Part shown: positions 1 through 7,020 of the stretch, piece after piece
Layout: each line of letters starts with the position of its first letter
Position numbering within the stretch: the first letter of the stretch is position 1
Assembly: GCA_020441735.1 (NCBI GenBank)
Contig: JAGRLQ010000133.1
Coordinates: forward strand, 1-7,070
Direction of reading: 5' to 3'
DNA: 7,070 nucleotides
Source: Nitratireductor sp.
GTDB lineage: Bacteria > Pseudomonadota > Alphaproteobacteria > Rhizobiales > Rhizobiaceae
Position numbers and translations under genes: made by a program
Notes under the pieces: model-generated
Database searches by the model: none
Told to the model about the DNA's origin: nothing
Seen by the model: the letters and a program-made list of their open reading frames with translations, nothing else

Positions 1-92
1 CGCGCCGCCTTCTTCTTCTTCATTTTCTCTGCGTGGCGCGCGTCGAGTTCTTCCTCGCTCATGCTTTTCAGCTTGTCGGATTTTTCAGCCAT
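1..92 (-). CDS. cobO: Corrinoid adenosyltransferase CobO, N-terminal fragment cut by window edge
   Basis: Only the first 30 codons are in the window; the gene continues past position 1. The visible protein begins MAEKSDKLKS and then runs through SEEELDARHAEKMKKKKAA. The RHAEKMKKKKAA segment is the charged, lysine-rich stretch that precedes the P-loop domain in alphaproteobacterial CobO (BtuR/CobO-type cob(I)alamin or cob(I)yrinic acid a,c-diamide adenosyltransferase). The family transfers the 5'-deoxyadenosyl group of ATP to the reduced cobalt of the corrinoid in the cytoplasm. The start at 92 is supported by a GAGG ribosome site 7 bases upstream that overlaps the TGA of the preceding cupin gene. 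A second in-frame Met at residue 11 is a less favoured alternative. The P-loop is outside the window, so the identification rests on the N-terminal signature and on the position downstream of cobN, where cobO is commonly found in rhizobia. Confidence 0.8.
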   Translation of the reverse strand, partial: MAEKSDKLKSMSEEELDARHAEKMKKKKAA

Positions 93-101
93 GCCGTTTC
101 C

Positions 102-683
102 TCAATAGTCTGCCTTCTGGCGAAGATCGCCATTGCGCCACACCCACAGGGCAACCAGCGGTGCTCTGCCTGCCCTGATGGCATGGCGCATGTTCGATTC
201 GTGAAAGATGAAAGTTCCCGCCTTTCTGGCTGTAAGCGGTGCACCATCGGCACTCCACAGGCCATCATGGGTGAGCGGGATATAGATCTCCTCGGCCATG
301 TGCCAGTGGTCGGGGTAGTCGAGACCGGGCCCGTAGATGACCAGTCCGGCAGCGATCTCATCGCTCATGAAATGGCCTTCAGGACCGATCAGTTCCATAT
401 GGGTGTAGTTGTCGAGGAAGCTCTGGCCGAAATCCTCTGCCGTATACATCTGCTGCCACTGCACCTGGCCGGAAACCTCAATCAGCCGGGAAAGCAAGGC
501 TGCTTCCGCCCGCCCGGCATGGTCCTGTGCCGCGATCAGAAACCGGCAGGCTGAATAGGTTTTGGGAACGAGATTGCGCTCGGAAAGATTCCAGTCGAAC
601 CCGTCCAGCCATTCGCGCATGACAGGTTCGTCCCGCAAGGAAAGATAGTCGCGAAACGCATTAAGCAGGGGTTTCACACTCAT
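102..683 (-). CDS. DMSP-lyase-like cupin protein (DddQ/DddL-type fold), in cobalamin operon
   Basis: A 193-residue protein without signal peptide or membrane segment. The N-terminal half (about 1-100) looks mostly helical. The C-terminal half is a single cupin barrel: Y123-PDHWH-128, then AEEIY at 130-134, a glycine turn near 141, and H167 in NMRHAIRA, followed by a PLVALWVWRNGD ending. In DddQ-type DMSP lyases the metal and catalytic residues are a Tyr, then His five residues later, Glu four after that, Tyr two after that, and a second His about 38 after the first. Here Y123, H128, E132, Y134 and H167 keep that pattern almost exactly. Known members cleave dimethylsulfoniopropionate to dimethyl sulfide and acrylate, but the wider superfamily includes proteins with other or unknown substrates. 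The ATG overlaps the cobN stop (ATGA) and has an AAAGGAAG ribosome site, so the gene is translationally coupled to cobN; cobO starts 9 bases after its stop. The fold and residue set are clear, but DMSP as the true substrate is uncertain. Confidence 0.78.
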   Translation of the reverse strand: MSVKPLLNAFRDYLSLRDEPVMREWLDGFDWNLSERNLVPKTYSACRFLIAAQDHAGRAEAALLSRLIEVSGQVQWQQMYTAEDFGQSFLDNYTHMELIGPEGHFMSDEIAAGLVIYGPGLDYPDHWHMAEEIYIPLTHDGLWSADGAPLTARKAGTFIFHESNMRHAIRAGRAPLVALWVWRNGDLRQKADY

Positions 684-3600
684 CTTGCCGCTTCCTTTCC
701 GCCAGCCAAGGCTTCCAGCAGGAACTTCGCCGAATTGGAGCGCGGTGTCCACAAGCCGCGTTCCTCAGCTTCGAGAAAACGATCCGCCATTTCCTTCAAT
801 CCGGCGGGGTTTGCCGCTTCGAGAAATTCCCGAACCGTATCGTCTGCTAGATAGGCTTCATAGACCAGCTCGAAATGATGGTTGGCGACCGCACCCGTGG
901 TGGCCGAAAACGCAAACAGATAGTCGACCGTCGCCACCATCTCGAAGGCGCCCTTGTAACCGTGGCGCATCACGCCCTCGATCCACTTCGGATTGATCAC
1001 GCGTGCACGCACCACCCGGGCGATCTCTTCTTCCAGCGCACGAACCACCGGGCGCTCGGGCCGGGAATGATCGTTGTGATAGACCGTCGGCAATTTACCG
1101 GAAACATGCTCCACCGCTGCCGTCATGCCGCCTTCGAACTGATAGTAGTCGTCGGAATCGAGCAGATCGTGTTCGCGGTTGTCCTGATTGTGAATGACGG
1201 CCTCCATCCCTGCGAGCCGTTCGGTGAAGCGTTCGTGCCGCTCGGTGCCCGCATCCTTTGCACCATAGGCATAGCCGCCCCAGGCGAGATAGGCCTTGGC
1301 AAGGTCGCCCCGCTCCTGCCAGCCCTTCTCGTCGATCAGCGCCTGCAGGCCCGCCCCATAGGCGCCGGGTTTGGATCCGAAAATGCGATAACCCGCCTGA
1401 TGGCGCGCCTCCTCCGGCGGCAATCCCTCGCTTTCGAGAACTGCTGCCTCCCTGTGCATCCGGGCCGCAACCGGATTGTCCTTTTCGCTTTCCTCCAGTG
1501 CTCCCACCGCGCGGATTGCCTTGTCGAACAGTTCGATCTGGGCGGGAAACGCATCGCGGAAGAAACCGGAAATGCGCAACGTCACATCCACCCTGGGCCT
1601 GCCGAGTTCGGCCAACGTGATGATCTCGTATCCAGTTACCCGGCGCGAGAGATTGTCCCACACGGGCTTTGCCCCGATCAGCGCCAGCGCCTGGGCGATG
1701 TCGTCGCCCCCCGTGCGCATGTTGGCGGTTCCCCAGGCCGAAACACCGAAAGAGGTCGGCCACTCGCCATGGTCCTGCCGGTAGCGGGTGATCAGAAGTT
1801 CCGCCGACTTCCTGCCCAACTGCCAGGCCGTCTGGGTCGGCACGGCGCGGCTATCGACGGAAAAGAAGTTGCGGCCGGTCGGCAGCACGTCATTGCGTCC
1901 GCGCGACGGCGCACCGGACGGTCCGGGTTTGACGAAGCGCCCTTCAAGACCCGCCAGCAGACCGGCGATCTCGCTTTCGCCGCAGGCTTCAATATCCGGT
2001 AAAACGCGCTCAAGCGCATACGACAGAACAGCGGAAGTGTTCTCCCATTCGACAGCACAATCAGCCTCACCTGAAACAAGGTTTGCCGCCAGCAATTCGA
2101 TGCGCTCCACCGTATCACCTTGGCTGCGCCATGGCGCGTCTGAAACCCCTGCTAGAACGTCCGGCTTCGAGCCTTCCCAGGGCTTTGCCATGTCGCAATC
2201 GAGGGGGTCGAAAGGCAGTTCGAAATCCGCCGCAATCGCCCGCTGCAGGCTGGCATTTGGTCCCTGCCCGTCACCGCGCGGCACACGCACCAGCGCGACG
2301 GCCAGATCGGTCAGCAGCCGGTCTTTGGGCGCCTCGCCGAAAACATGCAGCCCGTCTCGGATCTGCATCTCTTTGAGCTCACACAGATAGCCGTCGAGCT
2401 TTTCAAGCTTCACATCCTCGCCATCACCCTCGGCAATGCCTGCATCGGCATCGAGCCCGATATCGGCGATCAGATCGAGGATCTGCTTCTTCAGCAGCCG
2501 CAGCCGGCGCGGATCGTTACCCGCCGCGTCATAATATTCATCGACCAGCGCTTCGAGATCGCGCAGCGGCCCGTAGCTTTCCGCTCTCGTCAGCGGCGGC
2601 GTCAGATGGTCGATGATGACGGCAGAGGTCCGCCGCTTGGCCTGGCTGCCCTCGCCGGGATCATTGACGATGAACGGATAAAGATGCGGCAGCGGCCCGA
2701 GCACGGCTTCAGGATAACAGGTCGCAGAAAGCGCCAGCGCCTTGCCCGGCAGCCATTCCAGATTGCCGTGCTTACCCATATGGACAATGGCCTGCGCCCC
2801 GAATTCGCATCGCAGCCAGCAGTAAAAGGCAAGATAGCCATGCGGCGGCACGAGATCCGGTGAATGATAGGTCTCGGTCGGGTCGATGTTGTAGCCGCGC
2901 GCCGGCTGGATGCCGATGGCGATGTTGCCGCTGACCGAAAGCGGCAGGGCAAAGCCATCGCACTCCTTGATGAAATAGGGATCGTTTGCCGGATCGCCCC
3001 AGCGTTTGGTGATCTCATTTCGAACTTTCTCCGGCAGATCTGCGAAAAAGGCTTCATAATCGGCAAGCGGCAGCACGACGCGGATTTCCCGCCCGTCATT
3101 GCCTGCATTGGTCGGCCCTTCCTGCAGATGCCGCATCAGCGCATCGCCATCGGCTGGCAGATCGCCTGTCGAATAGCCGGTTTCCGCAAGCGCCTGCAGC
3201 ACCTTTACCGTGCCTGCCGGTGTATCGAGGCCGACGCCATTGCCCAGCCGCCCGTCCCGGTTGGGATAGTTGGCGAGTATGATCGCCGCCTTTCGATTGT
3301 TCACTGGCGTACTGCGCAGCCTTGCCCAGTTGGTAGCCAGATCGGCAACGAAACCGATGCGCGAAGGCTCCGCCTCGTGCCGCACGATATTGGCTTCCAC
3401 CCGCTCGTCGAAGCGGCTGGCCGTCTTGAAGGCGATGGCCCGCGACAATACCCGGCCGTCGACCTCCGGCAATGCCACGTTCATGGCGAGATCGCGGGCT
3501 GAAAGACCCTGATCCGATTGCCGCCAGGCGTCCAGCGAACCGCCGGAAAGCACGATCTGCAACACGACAGCACCGGTCTCGTCCAATACCGTGCCGGTAT

Positions 3601-4423
3601 TCTCGCCCGTGGGCGAGGAAACCGCAAAGCCTGTGGAAGCAAGCACCACCGAAGGCGCCGCTTCGCCGAAGACATGACGAACGGTTTCCTGGCTGACTTC
3701 ATCTTTGAGCGAGGAAATGAAGACGGGCAGCATGTTGAGACCGCGCTTCTCCAGCGCCCGAACCAGTGCCTCGATGGGTTGCAAACTGCCCGACTGCACC
3801 AGCGCACGGTAAAAGCAGATTGCGGCAACCGGCTGGCCGTCCTGCCAGTTCGACCGCAGCGCAACAAGATCGGCAATGCCGGTATCGGGATGCCAGAGTC
3901 CTGCTTTGAGCAGCGGTACCGCCTCCGGCGGCGCTTCTCCCTCCCCGGTCAGATGGCGGCAATAGGCAAGGAAGTTTGAACTGTTCTGCACCCCGCCTTC
4001 CAGCAGATAGGCCCACAGCCGCTCCACATGAGCAGGCTCGATGGTGGAAGCAGCAATCAGTTCCGGGTCCGGCTTGTCGTCTCCCGGAAGGAAGGCAAGC
4101 TGAATGCCCTTTTCCCGCGCTGTCGAATGCAGCGTTTCAACACCGTATTCCCAGTAGCGCCGCCCGCCCAGCAGCCGCACGATAACGAGCTTCGCCTTGG
4201 CCACGATCTCGCGGGCATAGACGTCGATCGACAGCGGATGGGAAAGCAGCATCCAGTTGGCAAGCCTCAGTCCGGTCATTTCTTCCGCCGAAGCCGCATC
4301 GGCCAGGCTTGCAAGCTCGGTGTCGGCGGCAGAGAGAAAGACGATCTTGCCCGGCGTCTGGCCGAGATCGACAGCCTCCTCTCCTTCCTGGATCGCGCCT
4401 TTCTGGGCTAGCAGCAGGTGCAT
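680..4423 (-). CDS. cobN: Aerobic cobaltochelatase large subunit CobN
   Basis: A 1247-residue protein, close to the roughly 1250-1280 usual for CobN, and intact through its whole length. CobN is the large, corrin-binding subunit of the ATP-dependent cobaltochelatase. With the AAA+ pair CobS/CobT it inserts Co2+ into hydrogenobyrinic acid a,c-diamide in the cytoplasm. Family signatures visible are NYPNRDGRLGNGVGLDTPAG at about 385-404, the HMGKHGNLEWLPG block at 548-560 (the signature shared with magnesium chelatase subunit H), the NMRTGGDDIAQAL region near 900, and the C-terminal MRHGYKGAFEM block from 1152. The N-terminal part before about 150 is a Rossmann-like region. The start at 4423 lies 12 bases after the cobW stop, with only a weak G-rich ribosome site, so translation may depend partly on cobW. 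cobS and cobT are not in the window. CobN is told apart from anaerobic or Mg-chelatase H homologues by its cob operon context. Confidence 0.97.
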   Translation of the reverse strand: MHLLLAQKGAIQEGEEAVDLGQTPGKIVFLSAADTELASLADAASAEEMTGLRLANWMLLSHPLSIDVYAREIVAKAKLVIVRLLGGRRYWEYGVETLHSTAREKGIQLAFLPGDDKPDPELIAASTIEPAHVERLWAYLLEGGVQNSSNFLAYCRHLTGEGEAPPEAVPLLKAGLWHPDTGIADLVALRSNWQDGQPVAAICFYRALVQSGSLQPIEALVRALEKRGLNMLPVFISSLKDEVSQETVRHVFGEAAPSVVLASTGFAVSSPTGENTGTVLDETGAVVLQIVLSGGSLDAWRQSDQGLSARDLAMNVALPEVDGRVLSRAIAFKTASRFDERVEANIVRHEAEPSRIGFVADLATNWARLRSTPVNNRKAAIILANYPNRDGRLGNGVGLDTPAGTVKVLQALAETGYSTGDLPADGDALMRHLQEGPTNAGNDGREIRVVLPLADYEAFFADLPEKVRNEITKRWGDPANDPYFIKECDGFALPLSVSGNIAIGIQPARGYNIDPTETYHSPDLVPPHGYLAFYCWLRCEFGAQAIVHMGKHGNLEWLPGKALALSATCYPEAVLGPLPHLYPFIVNDPGEGSQAKRRTSAVIIDHLTPPLTRAESYGPLRDLEALVDEYYDAAGNDPRRLRLLKKQILDLIADIGLDADAGIAEGDGEDVKLEKLDGYLCELKEMQIRDGLHVFGEAPKDRLLTDLAVALVRVPRGDGQGPNASLQRAIAADFELPFDPLDCDMAKPWEGSKPDVLAGVSDAPWRSQGDTVERIELLAANLVSGEADCAVEWENTSAVLSYALERVLPDIEACGESEIAGLLAGLEGRFVKPGPSGAPSRGRNDVLPTGRNFFSVDSRAVPTQTAWQLGRKSAELLITRYRQDHGEWPTSFGVSAWGTANMRTGGDDIAQALALIGAKPVWDNLSRRVTGYEIITLAELGRPRVDVTLRISGFFRDAFPAQIELFDKAIRAVGALEESEKDNPVAARMHREAAVLESEGLPPEEARHQAGYRIFGSKPGAYGAGLQALIDEKGWQERGDLAKAYLAWGGYAYGAKDAGTERHERFTERLAGMEAVIHNQDNREHDLLDSDDYYQFEGGMTAAVEHVSGKLPTVYHNDHSRPERPVVRALEEEIARVVRARVINPKWIEGVMRHGYKGAFEMVATVDYLFAFSATTGAVANHHFELVYEAYLADDTVREFLEAANPAGLKEMADRFLEAEERGLWTPRSNSAKFLLEALAGGKEAAR
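691..698 (-). promoter_or_regulatory. Ribosome binding site of the cupin gene, inside the end of cobN
   Basis: AAAGGAAG on the minus strand lies 7 bases before the ATG at 683 and within the last codons of cobN. It selects the ATGA-overlap start over an in-frame upstream extension to 752, which would lie entirely inside cobN coding sequence. Confidence 0.7.
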
Positions 4424-4435
4424 CGCCGCCGCCCG

Positions 4436-5530
4436 TTACTGGAGCGCGGCCTTCACCGCCTCGCCGATTGCCTCACTGTCGATGCCCTCAAGGCCGATCA
4501 CGACCAGCCGGCTTTCGCGGGTTTCACCGTCCTGCCATTCCCGGTCGAAATAGGTATCGATCCGGTTGCCGACAGCCTGAACCACCAGCCGCATCGACTT
4601 GTCCTTTACTGCCAGAAAGCCCTTGAGCCGCAGGACGTCATGGGCTTCGATCACCGGCGCAAGGCTCGCAGCCACACCCTTGTGATAGGAAACCTCCGGC
4701 AGGGCGACAACGAAACTCTCGAAGTCGTCATGGTCGTGATGATGCTCGTGCTCGGCATCCTCACCGTGCTCGGCGTGGAAGGCCTCATGTTCCATCTCGT
4801 GATGGGACTTGCGGTTGTGCACTTCCAGTTCGGTTGCCGAGCCAAGCCCCAGCAGAACCTCTGCCGGCAGTGACCCGTTGGCGACACGAACCACTTTCAC
4901 CGCCCGTTTGATCTCGCTTTCGACTTCGCCCTGCAGCCGGTCGAGTGCGGCATCGTCAACGAGGTCCGCCTTGTTGAGAATGATCATGTCGGCACAGGTG
5001 ATCTGGTCCTCGAACAATTCCTCCAGCGGGCTTTCATGGTCGAGCGCCTCGTCTGCTTCCCGCTGGGCTTTGACCTTGTCGACATCGGAAGCAAAGCGGC
5101 CATCGGCCACCGCCCTGGCATCGACCACCGTCACCACACCATCGACCGTCACACGTTCGCGGATTTCCGGCCAGTTGAAAGCACTGACCAGCGGCTGTGG
5201 CAGCGCCAGACCGGACGTTTCGATGACGATGTGATCGGGCCTGCGCTCGCGCTCGAGCAATGCCGTCATGGTCGGCACGAAATCGTCCGCCACCGTACAG
5301 CAGATGCAGCCATTGGTGAGTTCTACGATATCGTCTTCCGAACAGGTCTCTTCCCCGCAACCCTTCAGCACCTCGCCATCGACACCGAGATCGCCGAACT
5401 CGTTGATGATCAGCGCGATGCGCTTGCCGTTCGCGGTTTGCAAAAGATTGCGGATCAGCGTGGTCTTGCCGGCGCCGAGAAAACCGGTGATCACGGTTGC
5501 AGGAATTTTCTGACTGTCGGTCATGGACAT
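4436..5530 (-). CDS. cobW: CobW, COG0523 GTPase / putative cobalt chaperone
   Basis: A 364-residue G3E-family P-loop GTPase (COG0523). The N-terminal GTPase domain has Walker A GFLGAGKT at 16-23, the INEFGD strand at 42-47, the metal-binding GCICC (CxCC) at 74-78, ETSG at 104-107 and the guanine-specificity motif NKAD at 186-189. A linker at about 239-268 is rich in His, Glu and Asp, with runs such as HEHHHDHDD. A CobW C-terminal domain follows (about 270-364). CobW is needed for aerobic B12 synthesis in Pseudomonas denitrificans, and related proteins act as GTP-dependent metal chaperones, so delivery of cobalt towards CobN is the likely role (inferred). The ATG at 5530 is chosen because AAGGA lies 8 bases upstream. 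A TTG codon at 5533 and an ATG at 5524 are alternatives. The gene lies between cobP and cobN, a usual rhizobial order. Confidence 0.96.
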   Translation of the reverse strand: MSMTDSQKIPATVITGFLGAGKTTLIRNLLQTANGKRIALIINEFGDLGVDGEVLKGCGEETCSEDDIVELTNGCICCTVADDFVPTMTALLERERRPDHIVIETSGLALPQPLVSAFNWPEIRERVTVDGVVTVVDARAVADGRFASDVDKVKAQREADEALDHESPLEELFEDQITCADMIILNKADLVDDAALDRLQGEVESEIKRAVKVVRVANGSLPAEVLLGLGSATELEVHNRKSHHEMEHEAFHAEHGEDAEHEHHHDHDDFESFVVALPEVSYHKGVAASLAPVIEAHDVLRLKGFLAVKDKSMRLVVQAVGNRIDTYFDREWQDGETRESRLVVIGLEGIDSEAIGEAVKAALQ

Positions 5531-5538
5531 CAATCTTG

Positions 5539-5543
5539 TCCTT
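5539..5543 (-). promoter_or_regulatory. Ribosome binding site deciding the cobW start
   Basis: AAGGA on the minus strand lies 8 bases before the ATG at 5530, in the 19-base gap between cobP and cobW. The spacing favours that ATG over the TTG one codon earlier and the ATG two codons later. Confidence 0.65.
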
Positions 5544-5549
5544 GCAGGT

Positions 5550-6086
5550 TTACACCTGCGGCTTGAGTTTCAGGGGCAGACCGGCGGCAACGAGCCAGAC
5601 CGTTTCGCAGCGCTTCGCCATACGCTGGTTGACGATGCCGGCAAGATCGCGGAACTGACGCGCCATGGCATCTTCCGGCACGATGCCGAGGCCGGTCTCG
5701 TTGCTGACGAAGACGATCGGCGCCTGAATGCTGTCCAGCGCCGCGATCAGGCTTTCGCACTCACGCAGCACGTCAGCTTCCGCCATCATCAGATTGGTGA
5801 TCCACAGTGTCAGGCAATCGACCAGCAGGATGCGGCCGGGCAGCGCCGTCTGCAGCACCGCATCGGCGAGCGCCAGCGGCTCTTCCACCGTTTCCCATGC
5901 CTTGCCACGTTGTTCGCGGTGCTTGTCGATACGCTCGCGCATCTCGTCATCGAGCGCCCTGCCGGTGGCCACATAGAATGGCGCCAGCCCGCTCGCCAGC
6001 ACCAGTTCCTCTGCAAAGCGGCTCTTGCCCGAGCGCGCACCGCCGAGAACCAGCATGCTTTGCGGTTGGGGTTCTCCGCCAGCCAT
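5550..6086 (-). CDS. cobP: Adenosylcobinamide kinase / adenosylcobinamide-phosphate guanylyltransferase
   Basis: A 178-residue cytoplasmic enzyme of the CobU/CobP family. It phosphorylates adenosylcobinamide and then transfers GMP to give adenosylcobinamide-GDP, the substrate for cobalamin synthase CobS/CobV. Visible motifs are the P-loop GGARSGKS at 15-22, TGRALDDEM at 41-49, the RIDKHREQR segment in which His56 is probably the GMP-accepting histidine, VDCLTLWITNLM at 89-100, SNETGLGIVPED at 128-139, and FRDLAGIVNQRMA at 145-157. Length matches the family (about 170-185). The start at 6086 is 2 bases after the cbtA TGA, suggesting coupling. An ATG at 6056 (residue 11) would give an N-terminus like Salmonella CobU (MxLxxGGARSGKS) and cannot be excluded, as neither start has a strong ribosome site. 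The symbol is cobP in the aerobic-pathway nomenclature and cobU in Salmonella. Confidence 0.96.
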   Translation of the reverse strand: MAGGEPQPQSMLVLGGARSGKSRFAEELVLASGLAPFYVATGRALDDEMRERIDKHREQRGKAWETVEEPLALADAVLQTALPGRILLVDCLTLWITNLMMAEADVLRECESLIAALDSIQAPIVFVSNETGLGIVPEDAMARQFRDLAGIVNQRMAKRCETVWLVAAGLPLKLKPQV

Positions 6087-6088
6087 GA

Positions 6089-6820
6089 TCAGGCGCTTGC
6101 CGATTCCTGCCGGGCTGCCCGCTGGAACAGGTAGCCAAGCACCCCGCCCAGAAACAGCCAGAACAGCGCCGAGGCGACAATCGTCGAGATCACGAATTCA
6201 GCAGCAAGGTTCGCCGGAACCGCCGATTCATGCTCGATGGGCTGCGGCGCACCCCAGACATGGGGCGCCACGATCAGCGCAACACCGAGCAGCATCAGCG
6301 GCAGGGTTCTGCGAAAGGCAAAGAGATAAAGTCCGCCCGCCGTGCAGACTACTGTAGCAAGCCACCAGATCTGGCGCTGTACGAGATCACCTGCCGGCAT
6401 GCCCGGCAATTCCGGCGGCAGGCCGAAATTCGGCGCCAGCACGAAGACGGCAAATCCGGCAGCGCCCCACAACAGGCCACTCACAGGGGTGATCGACTGG
6501 TTGAGCGCAAGGACAGCCGCCGTCAGCAGCAGCGAATAGGCGACGCCAACAACAACATTGGCAAGCCCGGTATAGAAGGTGCGCTCGGCGCCGTCCTCCG
6601 GCGCCCAAGACTCTTGCGGTTCGGCCCCCTCAGGCATGGCCGTCTCGCTCTCGGCCGTTTCACCATGCGAGTGCGTATGCGCCCCGCCCGTGTCGCCGGC
6701 GTCTTCATAGCGCTCGGCCTCAAGGATAAGCGGAACCACACGCCAGGATTGCACGGCTGTAGCGAATACGCCTGCAGCCATGCCCGCGAAAATCGCGGCC
6801 AGCAGAATTCTTGTCAGCAT
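6089..6820 (-). CDS. cbtA: Cobalt transporter subunit CbtA
   Basis: A 243-residue integral membrane protein. Hydrophobic segments lie at about 4-24, 84-106, 112-131, 150-169, 173-187 and 208-231, so about five or six helices. A hydrophilic loop (about 33-80) contains HTHSHG at 48-53, a probable metal-binding stretch, and is otherwise rich in Glu and Ala. The block APNFGLPPELPGMPAGDL at 129-146 followed by RQIWW at 149-153 is a CbtA family signature. CbtA is a predicted cobalt uptake permease, found next to CbtB and usually under cobalamin riboswitch control; substrate and mechanism are mostly inferred from genome context. The start is set at 6820, 8 bases after the cbtB stop, because the upstream in-frame extension to 7027 overlaps cbtB and is not protein-like. 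It has only a weak ribosome site and may be coupled to cbtB. Confidence 0.93.
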   Translation of the reverse strand: MLTRILLAAIFAGMAAGVFATAVQSWRVVPLILEAERYEDAGDTGGAHTHSHGETAESETAMPEGAEPQESWAPEDGAERTFYTGLANVVVGVAYSLLLTAAVLALNQSITPVSGLLWGAAGFAVFVLAPNFGLPPELPGMPAGDLVQRQIWWLATVVCTAGGLYLFAFRRTLPLMLLGVALIVAPHVWGAPQPIEHESAVPANLAAEFVISTIVASALFWLFLGGVLGYLFQRAARQESASA

Positions 6821-6828
6821 GGGTTCGC

Positions 6829-7005
6829 TCAGTGGCAGGGAGCGACGATCGCGTGGCGCGTGTCGTGGGCCGCGTTGTGCAGCAGATCGGAATGGGCGAA
6901 TGCTGCGCCATAAAGCAGGAACCCGCCAAGCAGGCCGGCAAAAACTGCCGTTACGATCCGTTGCGAAGCGGAAAGGGAAAGCGTAGCCGTTTGTGTATTG
7001 AGCAT
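6829..7005 (-). CDS. cbtB: Cobalt transporter small subunit CbtB
   Basis: A 58-residue protein that short-ORF cutoffs easily miss. It starts MLNTQTATLSLSASQRIVTA, then has one hydrophobic helix at about 17-37 (VTAVFAGLLGGFLLYGAAFA). It ends with the His-rich tail HSDLLHNAAHDTRHAIVAPCH, whose HDxRHxxxxPCH pattern is the hallmark of CbtB. The tail offers five histidines and one cysteine for metal binding. CbtB is found directly upstream of CbtA in B12-regulated cobalt transport loci, and both are thought to work together in cobalt uptake. The start at 7005 is well supported by GGAGG 5 bases upstream. It is the first gene of the operon in this window. Confidence 0.93.
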   Translation of the reverse strand: MLNTQTATLSLSASQRIVTAVFAGLLGGFLLYGAAFAHSDLLHNAAHDTRHAIVAPCH

Positions 7006-7010
7006 GACAA

Positions 7011-7015
7011 CCTCC
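7011..7015 (-). promoter_or_regulatory. Strong ribosome binding site of cbtB
   Basis: GGAGG on the minus strand lies 5 bases before the cbtB ATG. It is the best Shine-Dalgarno match in the window, which fits the first gene of an operon, and it would be the natural site to be hidden by a leader structure. Confidence 0.75.
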
Positions 7016-7020
7016 GTGTT

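Noticed and set aside
1..30. CTTCTTCTT tract looking like a simple repeat
   Set aside because: It encodes the lysine run of the CobO N-terminus on the minus strand, a normal feature of that protein.
33..554. Plus-strand open frame of 173 codons near the left edge
   Set aside because: It is antisense to the cupin gene and the start of cobO; its translation shows no family features, while both minus-strand genes have clear signatures.
684..752. N-terminal extension of the cupin gene to 752
   Set aside because: It lies within cobN coding sequence, while the ATG at 683 has a good ribosome site and a classic ATGA overlap.
875..2002. Long open frame of 375 codons on the plus strand
   Set aside because: It is entirely antisense to cobN, has no recognisable domain, and is the kind of mirror frame expected from high-GC codon bias. 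CobN is continuous and well conserved across it.
2345..3502. Plus-strand open frames opposite the middle of cobN (2345-2863 and 2864-3502)
   Set aside because: They are shadow frames opposite conserved CobN motifs, without a ribosome site or recognisable protein.
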